Of a stretch of 64,000 nt of DNA, positions 16,747 to 26,030 are shown piece by piece. The DNA is from Streptomyces iakyrus (GTDB lineage Bacteria > Actinomycetota > Actinomycetes > Streptomycetales > Streptomycetaceae), in the NCBI RefSeq assembly GCF_000717055.1, contig NZ_JNXI01000009.1, forward strand, positions 124,001 through 188,000, given 5' to 3'. The first letter of the stretch is position 1; each line of letters opens with the position of its first letter. A program made the translations under genes and the position numbers. Under the pieces are notes generated by a model. The model was not told the origin of the DNA and did no database searches. It was given only the letters and a program-made list of their open reading frames with translations.

Positions 16747-17832
16747 TTGAGCAGTGGGCGCATACGCGTGGCCGGGCCCGGGGAACTCGGCGAAGGGGAG
16801 AGGGAGCGCTGGCGTGCGCTGCGCGCGGCCTCCGAGGCACCGCGCAACCCCTTCATGGAACCGGAGTTCGCCGAAGCCGTCGGCAGGGTCAGGCCGGGTG
16901 CCCGGGTGGCCGTGGTGTACGAGGGACTGGAACCGGCCGGGTTCCTGCCCTATGAGCGAGGCCCGTTGGGGCAGGGCCGGGCGATCGGGCTCGGTGTCTC
17001 GGACGCGCAGGGCGCGATCCTGCGGCCGGGCCTGGACCTGGAGACCGGCCGGCTGCTGAGGGCCTGCTCGGTGTCGAGCTTCGCCTTCGACAATCTGGAG
17101 GCCGAGCAGCGGCTGTTCGTCCGGTACGCGGCCGAGGAGCACGCCACCTACGTCATCGACGTGGAGAAGGGCTACGAGACGTACGAGTCGGTGCTGCGCT
17201 CGCAGTCGCCGAAGTTCCTGAAGACCACCCTGGCCAAGGAGCGCAGGCTCGGCCGGCAGAGCGGCGAGCTGCGGTTCGTCTTCGACGAGCGCGAACCGGC
17301 CGCGCTGCGCACGCTCATGGAGTGGAAGTCCGCGCAGTACCGCAGGACCGGCCGCCGGGACCGGTTCGCCCAGGAGTGGATCACCCGGCTCGTCGGGCAG
17401 CTGGCCCGGACGAGGGCGCCGGAGTGCAGCGGCACGCTGTCCGTGCTGTACGCCGGTGAGCGGCCCGTCGCCGCGCACTTCGGGCTGCGTTCGTCCTCGG
17501 TGCTCGCCTGCTGGTTCCCGGCCTACGACCCTGAGTTCGCCAAGTTCTCGCCGGGTCTGGTGCTGCACCTGCGCATGGCCGAGGCGGCGGCCGCCGCCGG
17601 CATCGGCATGCTCGACCTGGGGCGGGGCGCGGCCGAGTACAAGGACGCGCTGAAAACGGGCGAACTGCCCGTGTACGAGGGTGCGGTGACCCGGCCGGGG
17701 GCCGGCGCGGCACTGCACTGGCTGAGCCGCGAGCCCGCGCGCCGCGCGCACAGCTTCGTCCGCAGCAGGCCGCGGCTCGCGTCGCTGGCCGCTCGGACGC
17801 TGAAGGGCGCGGCTCGGCTGCGCCGTACCTGA
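16747..17832 (+). CDS. CelD/BioF2-like GNAT acetyltransferase (polysaccharide locus)
   Basis: A 361-residue protein of the GNAT superfamily, CelD/BcsL type, often found in cellulose or exopolysaccharide clusters. The C-terminal GNAT half includes SVLYAGERPVAAHFGLRSS and HLRMAEAAAAAGIGMLDLGR, ending with the conserved YKDALKTGE. The N-terminal half (PRNPFMEPEFAEAVGRVRPG) is the usual second subdomain. The start is TTG at 16747, preceded by a G-rich run and the only start before the conserved region. It opens a + strand unit with a GT2 (20-bp gap) and a deacetylase. Acyl transfer to a surface glycan is inferred from context. Confidence 0.82.
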   Translation: MSSGRIRVAGPGELGEGERERWRALRAASEAPRNPFMEPEFAEAVGRVRPGARVAVVYEGLEPAGFLPYERGPLGQGRAIGLGVSDAQGAILRPGLDLETGRLLRACSVSSFAFDNLEAEQRLFVRYAAEEHATYVIDVEKGYETYESVLRSQSPKFLKTTLAKERRLGRQSGELRFVFDEREPAALRTLMEWKSAQYRRTGRRDRFAQEWITRLVGQLARTRAPECSGTLSVLYAGERPVAAHFGLRSSSVLACWFPAYDPEFAKFSPGLVLHLRMAEAAAAAGIGMLDLGRGAAEYKDALKTGELPVYEGAVTRPGAGAALHWLSREPARRAHSFVRSRPRLASLAARTLKGAARLRRT

Positions 17833-17852
17833 CACACAAGGGGGGTGGGCGC

Positions 17853-19145
17853 ATGGCCCGTTCGGCGCGTGCGCAGGAGGAGATCCGGCGGTTCCTGGAC
17901 ATCGGGGCGGTGCAGGTCGCCGAGCTGGACCTCGACGGTGACGAGGCGGTGCTCAGACCCGGCCCGGGGAGCCCGCCCGTGACGCACGGCGAGGTGTTCG
18001 TGCTGGTCAGAAGGGGTGGCCGACCCGTGGGCACACTGCTCGGGCGGGTTCCGGAGGGGGCGGACCCCCGGACCGTGCTGGCGGAGCGGGCGCGGGCGGA
18101 GTGCGGGCCGGCCGTCTTCGGCGAGCCCGGGGAACCGCCGTTCACGAGTGTCGTCGTGGCCACCCGGGAGCGTGCCGGGCAGCTGGCCCGGGCGCTGGAC
18201 TCGCTGCTGGCGCAGGACCATCCGCGGTTCGAGATCGTCGTCGTCGACAACGCGCCCGTCACGAGCGAGACGCGGGAGCTGATCGAGCGGAAGTACGCCG
18301 AGCGCGTGCGGTACGTCTGCGAGCCTGTTCCGGGGCTGGCAGCCGCGCACAACGCCGGGCTGGACGCCGTCGGCGGCGAGGTGGTCGCCTTCACCGACGA
18401 CGACGTGGTCGCCGACCCGCGCTGGCTGACCGAGCTGAGCGCGCCCTTCGCCGCCGACGCCGGGCTCGGCTGCTGCACCGGGCTGATCCTGCCCGCGCGG
18501 CTGACCACCCCGGCCCAGGTGCTGCTGGAAAGCCACGGCGGCTTCGCGAAGGGCTTCACTCCAAGGACGTACGACCCGGCGCACCCGCCGGGCGACGAGC
18601 CGCTGTTCCCGTTCACCGCCGGGCGGTTCGGCTCGGGCGCGAACATGGCGTTCCGGACGGCGGTGCTGCGTTCCGTCGGCGGTTTCGACCCGGCCACCGG
18701 CGCCGGGACGGCCGCCCGGGGCGGCGACGACCTCTACGGCTTCGTGCGGGTCCTGGCCCAGGGCCACCGGCTGCGCTACACGCCGTACGCCCTGGTCTGG
18801 CACCACCACCGGGAGACCTGGCGTGACCTGGAGACCCAGGCGTACGGCTACGGCGCCGGGCTCACGGCGTACCTCACCGCCGTGCTCGTGAACCGGCCCG
18901 CGCTGCTGCCGGCGTTCCTCGCGAGGCTGCCGCGGGGTCTGGCCCACGCCCGCGCACTGACCGCCGTACGCGAGGCGGAGGGCGGAGGGACGCCGGGTGA
19001 TCACGACGTGCGGACCCATCCCTGGCCGCGGCGGCTGTCGCGGTTGCAGCGCAGGGGGATGCTGTACGGCCCGGCCGGCTATGTGAAGGCGCGGCGCGCG
19101 CTGCGCGCGACCGCTCGCTACGAGACGGCCCGGGGGGCGAGATGA
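17853..19145 (+). CDS. GT2-family glycosyltransferase
   Basis: A 430-residue inverting glycosyltransferase. The GT-A domain begins at about residue 97 (FTSVVVATRERAGQLARALD); FEIVVVDNAP binds the nucleotide, and the metal-binding motif is AFTDDDVVADPRW (Asp182-184). GSGANMAFRTAVLRSVGGFD and GGDDLYGFVRVLAQGH, about 90 residues further, supply the acceptor-side acidic residues. An N-terminal extension of about 95 residues has no recognisable motif. No transmembrane helix is clear. It overlaps the deacetylase start by 4 bp (ATGA), so they are coupled. It probably builds the glycan of this locus. Confidence 0.9.
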   Translation: MARSARAQEEIRRFLDIGAVQVAELDLDGDEAVLRPGPGSPPVTHGEVFVLVRRGGRPVGTLLGRVPEGADPRTVLAERARAECGPAVFGEPGEPPFTSVVVATRERAGQLARALDSLLAQDHPRFEIVVVDNAPVTSETRELIERKYAERVRYVCEPVPGLAAAHNAGLDAVGGEVVAFTDDDVVADPRWLTELSAPFAADAGLGCCTGLILPARLTTPAQVLLESHGGFAKGFTPRTYDPAHPPGDEPLFPFTAGRFGSGANMAFRTAVLRSVGGFDPATGAGTAARGGDDLYGFVRVLAQGHRLRYTPYALVWHHHRETWRDLETQAYGYGAGLTAYLTAVLVNRPALLPAFLARLPRGLAHARALTAVREAEGGGTPGDHDVRTHPWPRRLSRLQRRGMLYGPAGYVKARRALRATARYETARGAR

Positions 19146-20014
19146 AGACGGACGGCAGAGGCCGGGCGGAGCGGGGTGCGCAGGAGGGTGAGGGGCCGAT
19201 AGCCCCGCCCCGTGCCCACGGCACTCCCGCCATCCCCGTCTTCCTGTACCACTCCGTGATGGACGATCCGCCGGAGTGGATAGCCGAGTTCACGGTCACG
19301 CCGAAGCAGTTCGGCGCGCACCTCGACGCCGTGGTCCGCAGCGGACGCACACCCGTGACGATCAGCGCCATCGCCGATCACCTGGCCGGGCGGGCGCCGC
19401 TGCCGCCCCGGCCCGTGCTGCTGACCTTCGACGACGGGTTCGCCGATCTGCCCGGCCCCACCGCCGAGGCCCTGGCCGCACGCGCGCTGCCCGCCACCGC
19501 CTACCTCACCACCGGCGCCATCGCCCCGGGCGGGCGCAGTCTGCTGCCGCCCGCCCCGATGATGACCCTGGCCCGGGCGGCGGAGCTGGAACGTTCCGGC
19601 ATGGAGATCGGCAGCCACACCGTCACGCACGCGCAGCTCGACACCCTGTCCGCCAAGGACCTGGCGTACGAACTGCGCACCTCCAAGGCCGTCCTGGAGG
19701 ACGCCCTCGGGCACGAGATCCGGCACCTCGCCTACCCGCACGGCTACAACAGCCCCCGGGTGCGGGCGATGTCGGCCCGGGCCGGCTACGAGACGGCGAC
19801 CGCCGTGCGGCACGCGCTCAGCTCCGACCGCGACGAGCGCTACCGCATCGCCCGGCTCATCGTCCGGCGCACCCACACCGTCGCCGACGTCGAGGGCTGG
19901 CTGGCGGGGGCGGGCGCCCGGGTCGCGCCGTACCGCGACGGGCCGAAGACGATCGCCTGGCGCTGGTACCGGCGGGCCCGTGCGATGGTGCACGGGCCCG
20001 AGTTCGCGGGCTGA
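19142..20014 (+). CDS. Polysaccharide deacetylase (NodB-homology domain)
   Basis: A 290-residue carbohydrate esterase family 4 protein. The motifs are in order: TFDDGF (residues 95-100, catalytic base and metal aspartate), SHTVTH (158-163, two metal histidines), and HLAYPHGYNS about 40 residues later. IPVFLYHSVMDD before the domain is typical of PgaB/IcaB-like members. No signal peptide is apparent, which is odd for an enzyme expected outside the membrane; it may act on a lipid-linked precursor inside. It is coupled to the GT2 by a 4-bp overlap and ends 10 bp from the convergent GH26-like gene. Confidence 0.9.
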   Translation: MKTDGRGRAERGAQEGEGPIAPPRAHGTPAIPVFLYHSVMDDPPEWIAEFTVTPKQFGAHLDAVVRSGRTPVTISAIADHLAGRAPLPPRPVLLTFDDGFADLPGPTAEALAARALPATAYLTTGAIAPGGRSLLPPAPMMTLARAAELERSGMEIGSHTVTHAQLDTLSAKDLAYELRTSKAVLEDALGHEIRHLAYPHGYNSPRVRAMSARAGYETATAVRHALSSDRDERYRIARLIVRRTHTVADVEGWLAGAGARVAPYRDGPKTIAWRWYRRARAMVHGPEFAG

Positions 20015-20024
20015 CCCGGGCGGG

Positions 20025-21170
20025 CTAGCGCAGCGGCTGGTTGAGATACGGGTCGGAGACCGCCTTGCGCAGGCTGTCCCAGGCCGCGTCGTTGGCCAGC
20101 GCCAGGTTGCAGTGCGGCCCGGGGTCGCGGTAGTTCCACTGGAGGGCCGCCTTCACGCCCTCCAGGCCCTTCAGGACCCTGGGCACCTCCGCGTACCACT
20201 CGGCCTGCCGCTGCGGGCGGTTCGCGTCCGCGGCGGTGCCGAACTCGGAGAGCATCAGCGGCTTGTCGTCGGAGATGTTGGCGCGGATCCAGTCGTGCGT
20301 GGCCTTCTGGGTCTGCGCGAAGGTCAGCCAGCCCGCTTCGTGACAGCGGTAGTAGTTGTACTGGTTGTAGCCGACCCAGTCGACGTAGTCGTCGCCCGGG
20401 TACATCTTCTTGATCTCGTCGGCGTGGTCGAGGTACCCGGTGGTGATCCACGTCCACACGACGTTGTCGACGCCCAGTGCGCGGAAGCGGTCGTGGATGT
20501 GCCGGTAGGCCTTCACGTAGTCGGCGGGCGTGCCGTTGTCCGGGGTGCGGGTGTCCATCTCCAGGTCGAAGGAGAGGAAGACCTTCTTGCCGTAGTCCTT
20601 GATGCGCCGGGCCTGGACGTCGATGACCTTGTCGTCGAGCTCGCCGGCGGCGATCTGCTTCCAGGTCGGCTGCTGTCGCTTCGTGCCGCCCCACCACTTG
20701 CTCTCCCAGGACAGCAGCAGCAGGTGATCCTCGCCGACGCGCCGCTCCTCCGGGGTGAGCAGCTGGCCCTCGCGCCGGGTGCCCGAGGCCAGGGACATGT
20801 CGTGGTACGTGTACACGATGTCCAGCTCGCGGCCCACGCGCTTCTCGTAGGCGCGCACCTTCGCCGGCAGGTCGTCCCGCTCGTGCGGCACGAACGCCCC
20901 GAACCAGGCGCCGCAGGGCGGTTCCAGGAGGGCCGTGGGGCGGCAGTCCGCCCGGGAACCGGCGGCTCCCGGTTCCGGCCCCGATGCGTCCCGCAGGGCG
21001 AGTACGGCGACCAGGACCGCGCTGACGACCGTGGCCGACGTGATCAGCAGGCGGCGCCGGCTGGATGCCAGCGGGCCGGCGGACTGCGTCTGGTGCGGAT
21101 CTTTGCGGTGCTGTCCTCCGGTCGTGCTCGGCGTGCGGCGAAAGGGACGGTGGGGGCGGTTGAACCTCAC
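20025..21170 (-). CDS. Membrane-anchored GH26-like glycoside hydrolase
   Basis: A 381-residue protein with a basic N-terminus, one transmembrane or signal-anchor helix (LLITSATVVSAVLVAVLAL, about residues 41-59) and an extracellular glycosidase domain. GAWFGAFVPHERDDL resembles the start of GH26 domains; FLSFDLEMDTRTPDNG near residue 200 would hold the acid/base glutamate and MLSEFGTAAD near 315 the nucleophile. YVDWVGYNQYNYY is also typical. GTG at 21170 overlaps the stop of the gene upstream. It likely trims or releases the polysaccharide made by this locus. The family call is by motif only. Confidence 0.75.
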   Translation of the reverse strand: MRFNRPHRPFRRTPSTTGGQHRKDPHQTQSAGPLASSRRRLLITSATVVSAVLVAVLALRDASGPEPGAAGSRADCRPTALLEPPCGAWFGAFVPHERDDLPAKVRAYEKRVGRELDIVYTYHDMSLASGTRREGQLLTPEERRVGEDHLLLLSWESKWWGGTKRQQPTWKQIAAGELDDKVIDVQARRIKDYGKKVFLSFDLEMDTRTPDNGTPADYVKAYRHIHDRFRALGVDNVVWTWITTGYLDHADEIKKMYPGDDYVDWVGYNQYNYYRCHEAGWLTFAQTQKATHDWIRANISDDKPLMLSEFGTAADANRPQRQAEWYAEVPRVLKGLEGVKAALQWNYRDPGPHCNLALANDAAWDSLRKAVSDPYLNQPLR

Positions 21171-21607
21171 TGAGCGGAACCCTTCGGTGTCCTCGGCGTC
21201 GTCCTCGGCGGCGGGGAGGCGCGCAGCGGCGGGCAGAACGCGGCGAGTGTGGTCAGCAGCGTCAGCGTCAGCAGCACCCGCTGCGCGCTGAAGGTGTGCG
21301 TGGCGATCAGCACGGTCGCGACGAGCATCACGGCGCCGATGCTCAGGAACAGCGTCAGCATCAGCCGCTCCAGCAGGTCGGAGTGGCGGGCGAAGTCCGG
21401 CTCCCGGCGCTCCACGGGGCCCTCGGCGGGCCGCGCCCCCAGGGCGGGGGCGCAGACTCTGACCGCGGCCGCGCCCGGACCCGCCGCCAGGAAGAGCACG
21501 ACTGCGGCGCCGCGCAGCGGTGATCCGCCGGGCAGGGCGAGCGCGGCCAGCGCCAGCCAGCCGCCGAACGGGGGCAGCATCCGGACCACGAGTTCCTGCG
21601 GTGTCAT
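21167..21607 (-). CDS. Small membrane protein of the polysaccharide locus, unknown function
   Basis: A 146-residue protein with about four hydrophobic helices in two pairs: GGWLALAALALPGGS and GAAVVLFLAAGPGAAAV near the N-terminus, then LMLTLFLSIGAVMLVATVLI and VLLTLTLLTTLAAF. The pairs are separated by a charged stretch (RREPDFARHSDLLERL). The ATG at 21607 is chosen because it overlaps the upstream stop as ATGA; an in-frame ATG at 21646 would lie well inside the upstream gene. Both ends overlap neighbours by 4 bp, so it is firmly part of the operon. I do not recognise a family. Confidence 0.72.
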   Translation of the reverse strand: MTPQELVVRMLPPFGGWLALAALALPGGSPLRGAAVVLFLAAGPGAAAVRVCAPALGARPAEGPVERREPDFARHSDLLERLMLTLFLSIGAVMLVATVLIATHTFSAQRVLLTLTLLTTLAAFCPPLRASPPPRTTPRTPKGSAQ

Positions 21608-23571
21608 CGCTTCGCTCCCCCTGACTGCTTCAGTTCGTAGAGCCATCCGGCGCCGTTCTCCGCCACCAGCCGGAAGCGCGGCGAGGCCGCGACGGACGTC
21701 CGGATGCGGTCCAGCTGCGCCTTGTCGAGCTGCCCGTTCATCTCGGAGTTGGCCAGCTGCCCCTGGGTGAGCAGGAAGTAGGCCCGGGCCGGACGCTCCA
21801 CGCCCGCCATGTCATCGGCGAGGGTGGCGGCCGGCTCCCGGACGATCTTGTCGACGTGGCTGCGGGCGTCGTCGAGAAACCAGTAGTGGTCGATGTTCCA
21901 GTAGGAGGCGTACGCGTCCGGGTAGTTGCGGTTGGCGGCGACGATGAGCGAGCCCTCGGGCGCCTGGTCGAAGAGTTGCCGTACGAGGGCCACTTCCTGC
22001 GGCGGGAAGTAGTTGATCCGGTCCTTGCCGGAGTAGGCGGGGACGAACGCCAGGGTTCCGCCGAGCAGCGCGGCCAGTGGCACCCAGGTGCCGATGCCCC
22101 ACCGGCGGGCCTTGGCGGAGCCGGTGGCCTGCCGGTTTCCGGCCTCCTGCTCGGCGGCGTCGGCGGCCAGGGTGCGGACCTTGGGCAGCAGGGCCGCGGC
22201 GGCGAAGAAGGCGGCGCCGGGCAGCATGAACAGCAGCACCCGGAAGATCATCTCGCTGCCGTAGCTGCTCGCCGCGAACATCGGCAGCGGGGCCGCCGCG
22301 ACCAGCAGCAGGGGCCGGGCACGGTGGCGCAGCACCCGCTGGCGCAGCACGCCGACGGCCGCGAGCAGCAGCACGGAGCCGGACAGCAGCCGGGCCGCCC
22401 AGGAGGTGGCGATCGCTCCGGCGCCGGTCGGGGTGGCGCCGTAGCCCGTCTCGACGTTGGCGCCGACGTCGCCGATGGAGCGGATCATGTCCGGCATCGC
22501 TGCGGACAGGAAGGGCAGCGCGGCCGTGAGGCACCAGGCCAGGAAGATCACCACGGTCGTGGCCAGCGGGACCCAGTCGCGGTAGCGGCGGCTCAGGCAC
22601 AGGGCGAGCAGGCAGACGGCCAGCATGCCCGGGGTGAGCTGGTGGGAGATGACGATCGCCACGATCAGGACGGTGATCACCACCGTCCACACCGCCTGGC
22701 GCGGCCGGCCGCGCCGCACGGCGGACCGGCCGAAGCGGCGCAGGACGACGGCCAGGACGCCCACGTGCAGCGCGTACGCCACGGACTGCGGGGAGAAGTA
22801 GTCCTGCCCGACCCAGTTGGCCACGTAGAAGAGCCAGACCGCGGTCCAGATCAGCCGCCGGTCCTCGGTGAAGGTGCGGTAGATCAGCAGCAGCGGGAGC
22901 AGCAGCATCAGGCTGGAGACCAGGGGCCACCAGGCCATGAACATCGCCGCCGAGTCCACGCCCAGCAGCCGCTGGAGGGCGGCCTGGGCGGCGAAGAAGC
23001 CCGGCCACTGGTCGTACACCGCCATGTCGCCGACCTGGTCGGCCGTCTGCAGTCCGCCGGCCGTCAGCAGATGGTCGATGACCGCCTCGTGCTTCCACGC
23101 CCAGGCGTACAGCGGCGTCGGGTAGAGCACGGCCTGCGTGGCCCGCTCCATCACCAGCAGGCCCAGCACGTACGCCGCCGACCAGGCGCCCGGCCGGCGC
23201 GCGTCGCGGACCGTGAACCAGAAGCCGGTGGTGAGCACCGCGAGCCCCGCCCAGAAGGCCGGGTGCAGCGCGCTGACCAGCCCGTAGTCGTCGAGCCGCG
23301 AGACGTCGGTGTGCCGCACGGCGTACGCCCACAGCGCGAGCGCGACGAGCAGCGGCACACCCGGCCAGGCCGGTGCGCGGCGCCCGGACCGGGCCGCGGG
23401 CAGGTCGGACAGATCCGTCACGGGCTCATGGGCGGGGCTCGACGACTCCGAGGAGGAGGGGCTGGAGGACTGGCTGGCCGTCTCGGGGCCGCTGCCGGGG
23501 GTGGTCGCGCCGTCCCGTGCGGGTGTGGGTTCTGGCGTGGATCTCTCCCTCGGTGTGACTGGCGGACGCAC
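21604..23571 (-). CDS. Polytopic GT-C-like membrane protein
   Basis: A 655-residue integral membrane protein. After a Ser/Pro-rich cytoplasmic N-terminus (about 65 residues) come roughly twelve hydrophobic helices, then an outside C-terminal domain of about 150 residues starting near YSGKDRINYFPPQEVALVRQ. RLDDYGLVSALHPAFW in the first loop has the acidic pair expected of GT-C glycosyltransferases, which use lipid-phosphate sugars outside the membrane. That family call is inference. GTG at 23571 follows AGGGGGGAA. The gap to the flippase gene upstream contains tandem repeats, while the next two genes downstream are overlapping. Confidence 0.72.
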   Translation of the reverse strand: MRPPVTPRERSTPEPTPARDGATTPGSGPETASQSSSPSSSESSSPAHEPVTDLSDLPAARSGRRAPAWPGVPLLVALALWAYAVRHTDVSRLDDYGLVSALHPAFWAGLAVLTTGFWFTVRDARRPGAWSAAYVLGLLVMERATQAVLYPTPLYAWAWKHEAVIDHLLTAGGLQTADQVGDMAVYDQWPGFFAAQAALQRLLGVDSAAMFMAWWPLVSSLMLLLPLLLIYRTFTEDRRLIWTAVWLFYVANWVGQDYFSPQSVAYALHVGVLAVVLRRFGRSAVRRGRPRQAVWTVVITVLIVAIVISHQLTPGMLAVCLLALCLSRRYRDWVPLATTVVIFLAWCLTAALPFLSAAMPDMIRSIGDVGANVETGYGATPTGAGAIATSWAARLLSGSVLLLAAVGVLRQRVLRHRARPLLLVAAAPLPMFAASSYGSEMIFRVLLFMLPGAAFFAAAALLPKVRTLAADAAEQEAGNRQATGSAKARRWGIGTWVPLAALLGGTLAFVPAYSGKDRINYFPPQEVALVRQLFDQAPEGSLIVAANRNYPDAYASYWNIDHYWFLDDARSHVDKIVREPAATLADDMAGVERPARAYFLLTQGQLANSEMNGQLDKAQLDRIRTSVAASPRFRLVAENGAGWLYELKQSGGAKR

Positions 23572-23621
23572 GGTGGTTCCCCCCTGGCGGTTGCTCTCTT
23601 CGGCTCTGTTCTGCTCTTCGG

Positions 23622-23727
23622 GGCCTCTGTCGGCCTCTGTTCGGCTCTATGGGGCCTCTGTTCGGCCTCTGTCGGCCTCTGTTCGGCTCTATGGGGCCTC
23701 TGTTCGGCCTCTGTCGGCCTCTGTCGG
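23622..23727. repeat. 42-bp tandem repeat made of GGCCTCTGTC sub-units
   Basis: Two perfect 42-bp copies (23622-23663, 23664-23705) and a partial third (23706-23727) are built from 10/11-bp words GGCCTCTGTC, GGCCTCTGTTC and GGCTCTATGG. Related degenerate words extend left to about 23591. The array lies in the 190-bp gap between the flippase and the GT-C-like gene and would be transcribed as GACAGAGGCC repeats. Confidence 0.92.
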
Positions 23728-23762
23728 CCCGGAGTCCGGGTCGGTCTCGGCTTCGGGTCCGG

Positions 23763-26030
23763 TCAGTCGCGGGGCGGGCCGCTCGGTGGTTCGTCGGCCG
23801 TTCGGCCGGCTGAGGGGCCTGTCGAGGCTGTGGTGCGGGAGCGCGCCCAGGCCGTCACGGCGCGGTGGAGCAGCAGGAGCAGCGTGAGGGCGACGAGCAG
23901 GGGCGGCGCGAGGGGTGCGAGCGCGTCACGCCACACCCAGCCGCCGACCGCGACGAGATACAGAACCCCCCAGCGCCCCGGCCACGGCAGCCGTCCGCCT
24001 GCGCTCGCGAGCAGCAGCCCCAGTGGTACGAGACACAGCAACTGGCAGAGCGGCGGCGCCCAGCGCAGCAGCGGTTCGGGCCCGGAGAGCCCCACCGCGT
24101 CCGCCAGGAAGCCGGCCGTCTTCTCATACAACGCCCAGTCCACCGGCCGCGGTTCCCGCCCGAGGGCGGCCGGTGCGGCGTACAGGGCGATGAGGGCGGT
24201 GCCGAGCGCCGTGCCGGGCAGCCACGGGTCGTGCCGGGTGCTCAGCGTGACGGCGGCGACGAACACCACGAGCAGCAGGCCGCCCGCGGTGAGCGACGGC
24301 AGGGGCAGGCCCTCCAGGATCTGACGGCCGGTCAGGGCCGCTTCGGACGCCCGGTCGAGCCACGGCAGGTCGCGCAGCGGGGCCCAGAAGAACACGGCGG
24401 CGACACCGAGCAGGCTCCACAGGGCGCCTCTGAGCCGCCGCTCCCGCGGCTCCTCGTCCGGTTCCCCGGGGTCGTGGGGCGGTGGCTGCCCGGCCGGACC
24501 CTCCGGCCGCACGATCAGCGCCAGCGTGTCCGCCTGGAGCGCCTCGCGCTCGTAGCCGGGGCGCCCTATGAAGAGCGTGACCGTGTCCTGGTCGCCCTCC
24601 TTGGGCTGGTAGGCGGCCCGGCGGGCCCAGGTCGTGCCGTACCCGGCGGTGGCGTTGAGTTTCGCCCAGTGGGTGCCGTAGGCGGGGGCGGCGGGCGCGC
24701 GGACGGCGGGCGCGCTGTCTTCGTGGCGCAGGGCCGCGCGCAGCCCGGCCATGGAGACGACGGCGATCAGTGTCATGCTCAGCAGCACCGCCCAGCCCGC
24801 GCCCGCGATTCCGGACGGGGTGAACAGCACGGCCGCGCTGCCCAGCACCAGGGCGCACATGGCCCCTTGGAGCGCGGCGAGCACACCCGTGCGCCCCTGG
24901 ACGCGCAGTACGCCGATGTAGAGCTCCACCACCACCCGCGGCAGGGCGCCCAGGGCCAGCAGCCGCAGCACGGTCGAGCCGTGCTCGGCGTAGTCCGGGC
25001 TGAAGGGCGTGAGGATGTACGGGGCGAAGACGACCAGCACGGCCACGACCGGGACCAGCAGCAGCGTCATGCGCCGCAGGGCGCCCCGGACGCCGTCGGC
25101 GAGCTGGCGGGGGTCGTGCGAGGCGTGCGCGGTGAGCGACGAGGCCATGTTGATGGCCATGAACTCCATCGTGCCGCCGACGGTGTAGGCCACGTAGAAG
25201 TAGCCGTTCTCGGCGGCGCTGAAGCGGACCGCGACCATCACCGGCAGCAGGTTGATCATCGCCAGGCTGAACAGGGCACCCAGCGAGTCCCCGGCCAGGA
25301 AGCGGCCCATGTCCTTGATCTTCGGGGGTTCCTTGTCGCGGTCGGCCTCCGCCTGGCGCGGGATGAGCCGGCGGAAGATCAGCCAGCCCAGCGGCAGCGT
25401 GGAGAAGGCGATCGCCACCGCCCAGGAGACGAAGATGCCGAGCACGGGCAGCATGCCGGCGAAGACGGCCAGGAGGACCAGCTTCCCGACCGAGAACACC
25501 GCGTTCCCGGCGGGCACCCACTCCGCCTTGCGCAGTCCGGTGAGCACCCCGTCCTGGAGGGTGAGCAGCGCCCAGGCCACGCAGGCCGCGACGAACACCG
25601 CTCCCGCCACGGGCGTGCCCAGAGGCGCGTAGGACGCTCCCCACGCGTCGAGCGTGAGCAGGAAGACGGCGGCCGCGAGCGCCACGACCAGCGAACTGGC
25701 CACGTACGTGCCCCACACCAGGCGCCCGGTCCGGCGTCCCGCGCGCGGGACGAAGCGGACGACCGCGCCGATCATCGTCGTCGCCGTGATGCTGGCGAGC
25801 AGCCGCATCGCGGCGATCGCGGCCGAGCCCTGGCCGACGGCCTCCTCCGTGTAGTAGCGGGCGGCCACCAGCCAGAATCCCAGGCCCAGTACGGCGGAGA
25901 CGCCGGTGCTGAGCATGAGGAAGTAGGCGTTCTTGAAGAGCGAGTCGTGGGTGTGGTCGCCGTCGGCAGGCTTCGGCCCGCCGCCGTCGGTGCGCGCGGC
26001 GGCGGGCTCGTGCACCTGGATCTCAGTCAC
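23763..26030 (-). CDS. Wzx/MOP-type polysaccharide flippase with extra C-terminal membrane domain
   Basis: A 755-residue protein. Residues 40-475 carry about twelve to fourteen helices of the MOP (Wzx) exporter fold, starting FKNAYFLMLSTGVSAVLGLG and YTEEAVGQGSAAIAAMRLLA; these flip lipid-linked glycans across the membrane. A soluble linker (about residues 480-575) with GTHWAKLNATAGYGTTWARR follows, then six to eight further helices and a Pro/Ser/Thr tail. Ordinary Wzx proteins are about 420-500 residues, so the C-terminal third is an unusual fusion. GTG 26030 overlaps the stop of the DegT-like gene by 8 bp, showing coupling. Confidence 0.8.
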   Translation of the reverse strand: MTEIQVHEPAAARTDGGGPKPADGDHTHDSLFKNAYFLMLSTGVSAVLGLGFWLVAARYYTEEAVGQGSAAIAAMRLLASITATTMIGAVVRFVPRAGRRTGRLVWGTYVASSLVVALAAAVFLLTLDAWGASYAPLGTPVAGAVFVAACVAWALLTLQDGVLTGLRKAEWVPAGNAVFSVGKLVLLAVFAGMLPVLGIFVSWAVAIAFSTLPLGWLIFRRLIPRQAEADRDKEPPKIKDMGRFLAGDSLGALFSLAMINLLPVMVAVRFSAAENGYFYVAYTVGGTMEFMAINMASSLTAHASHDPRQLADGVRGALRRMTLLLVPVVAVLVVFAPYILTPFSPDYAEHGSTVLRLLALGALPRVVVELYIGVLRVQGRTGVLAALQGAMCALVLGSAAVLFTPSGIAGAGWAVLLSMTLIAVVSMAGLRAALRHEDSAPAVRAPAAPAYGTHWAKLNATAGYGTTWARRAAYQPKEGDQDTVTLFIGRPGYEREALQADTLALIVRPEGPAGQPPPHDPGEPDEEPRERRLRGALWSLLGVAAVFFWAPLRDLPWLDRASEAALTGRQILEGLPLPSLTAGGLLLVVFVAAVTLSTRHDPWLPGTALGTALIALYAAPAALGREPRPVDWALYEKTAGFLADAVGLSGPEPLLRWAPPLCQLLCLVPLGLLLASAGGRLPWPGRWGVLYLVAVGGWVWRDALAPLAPPLLVALTLLLLLHRAVTAWARSRTTASTGPSAGRTADEPPSGPPRD

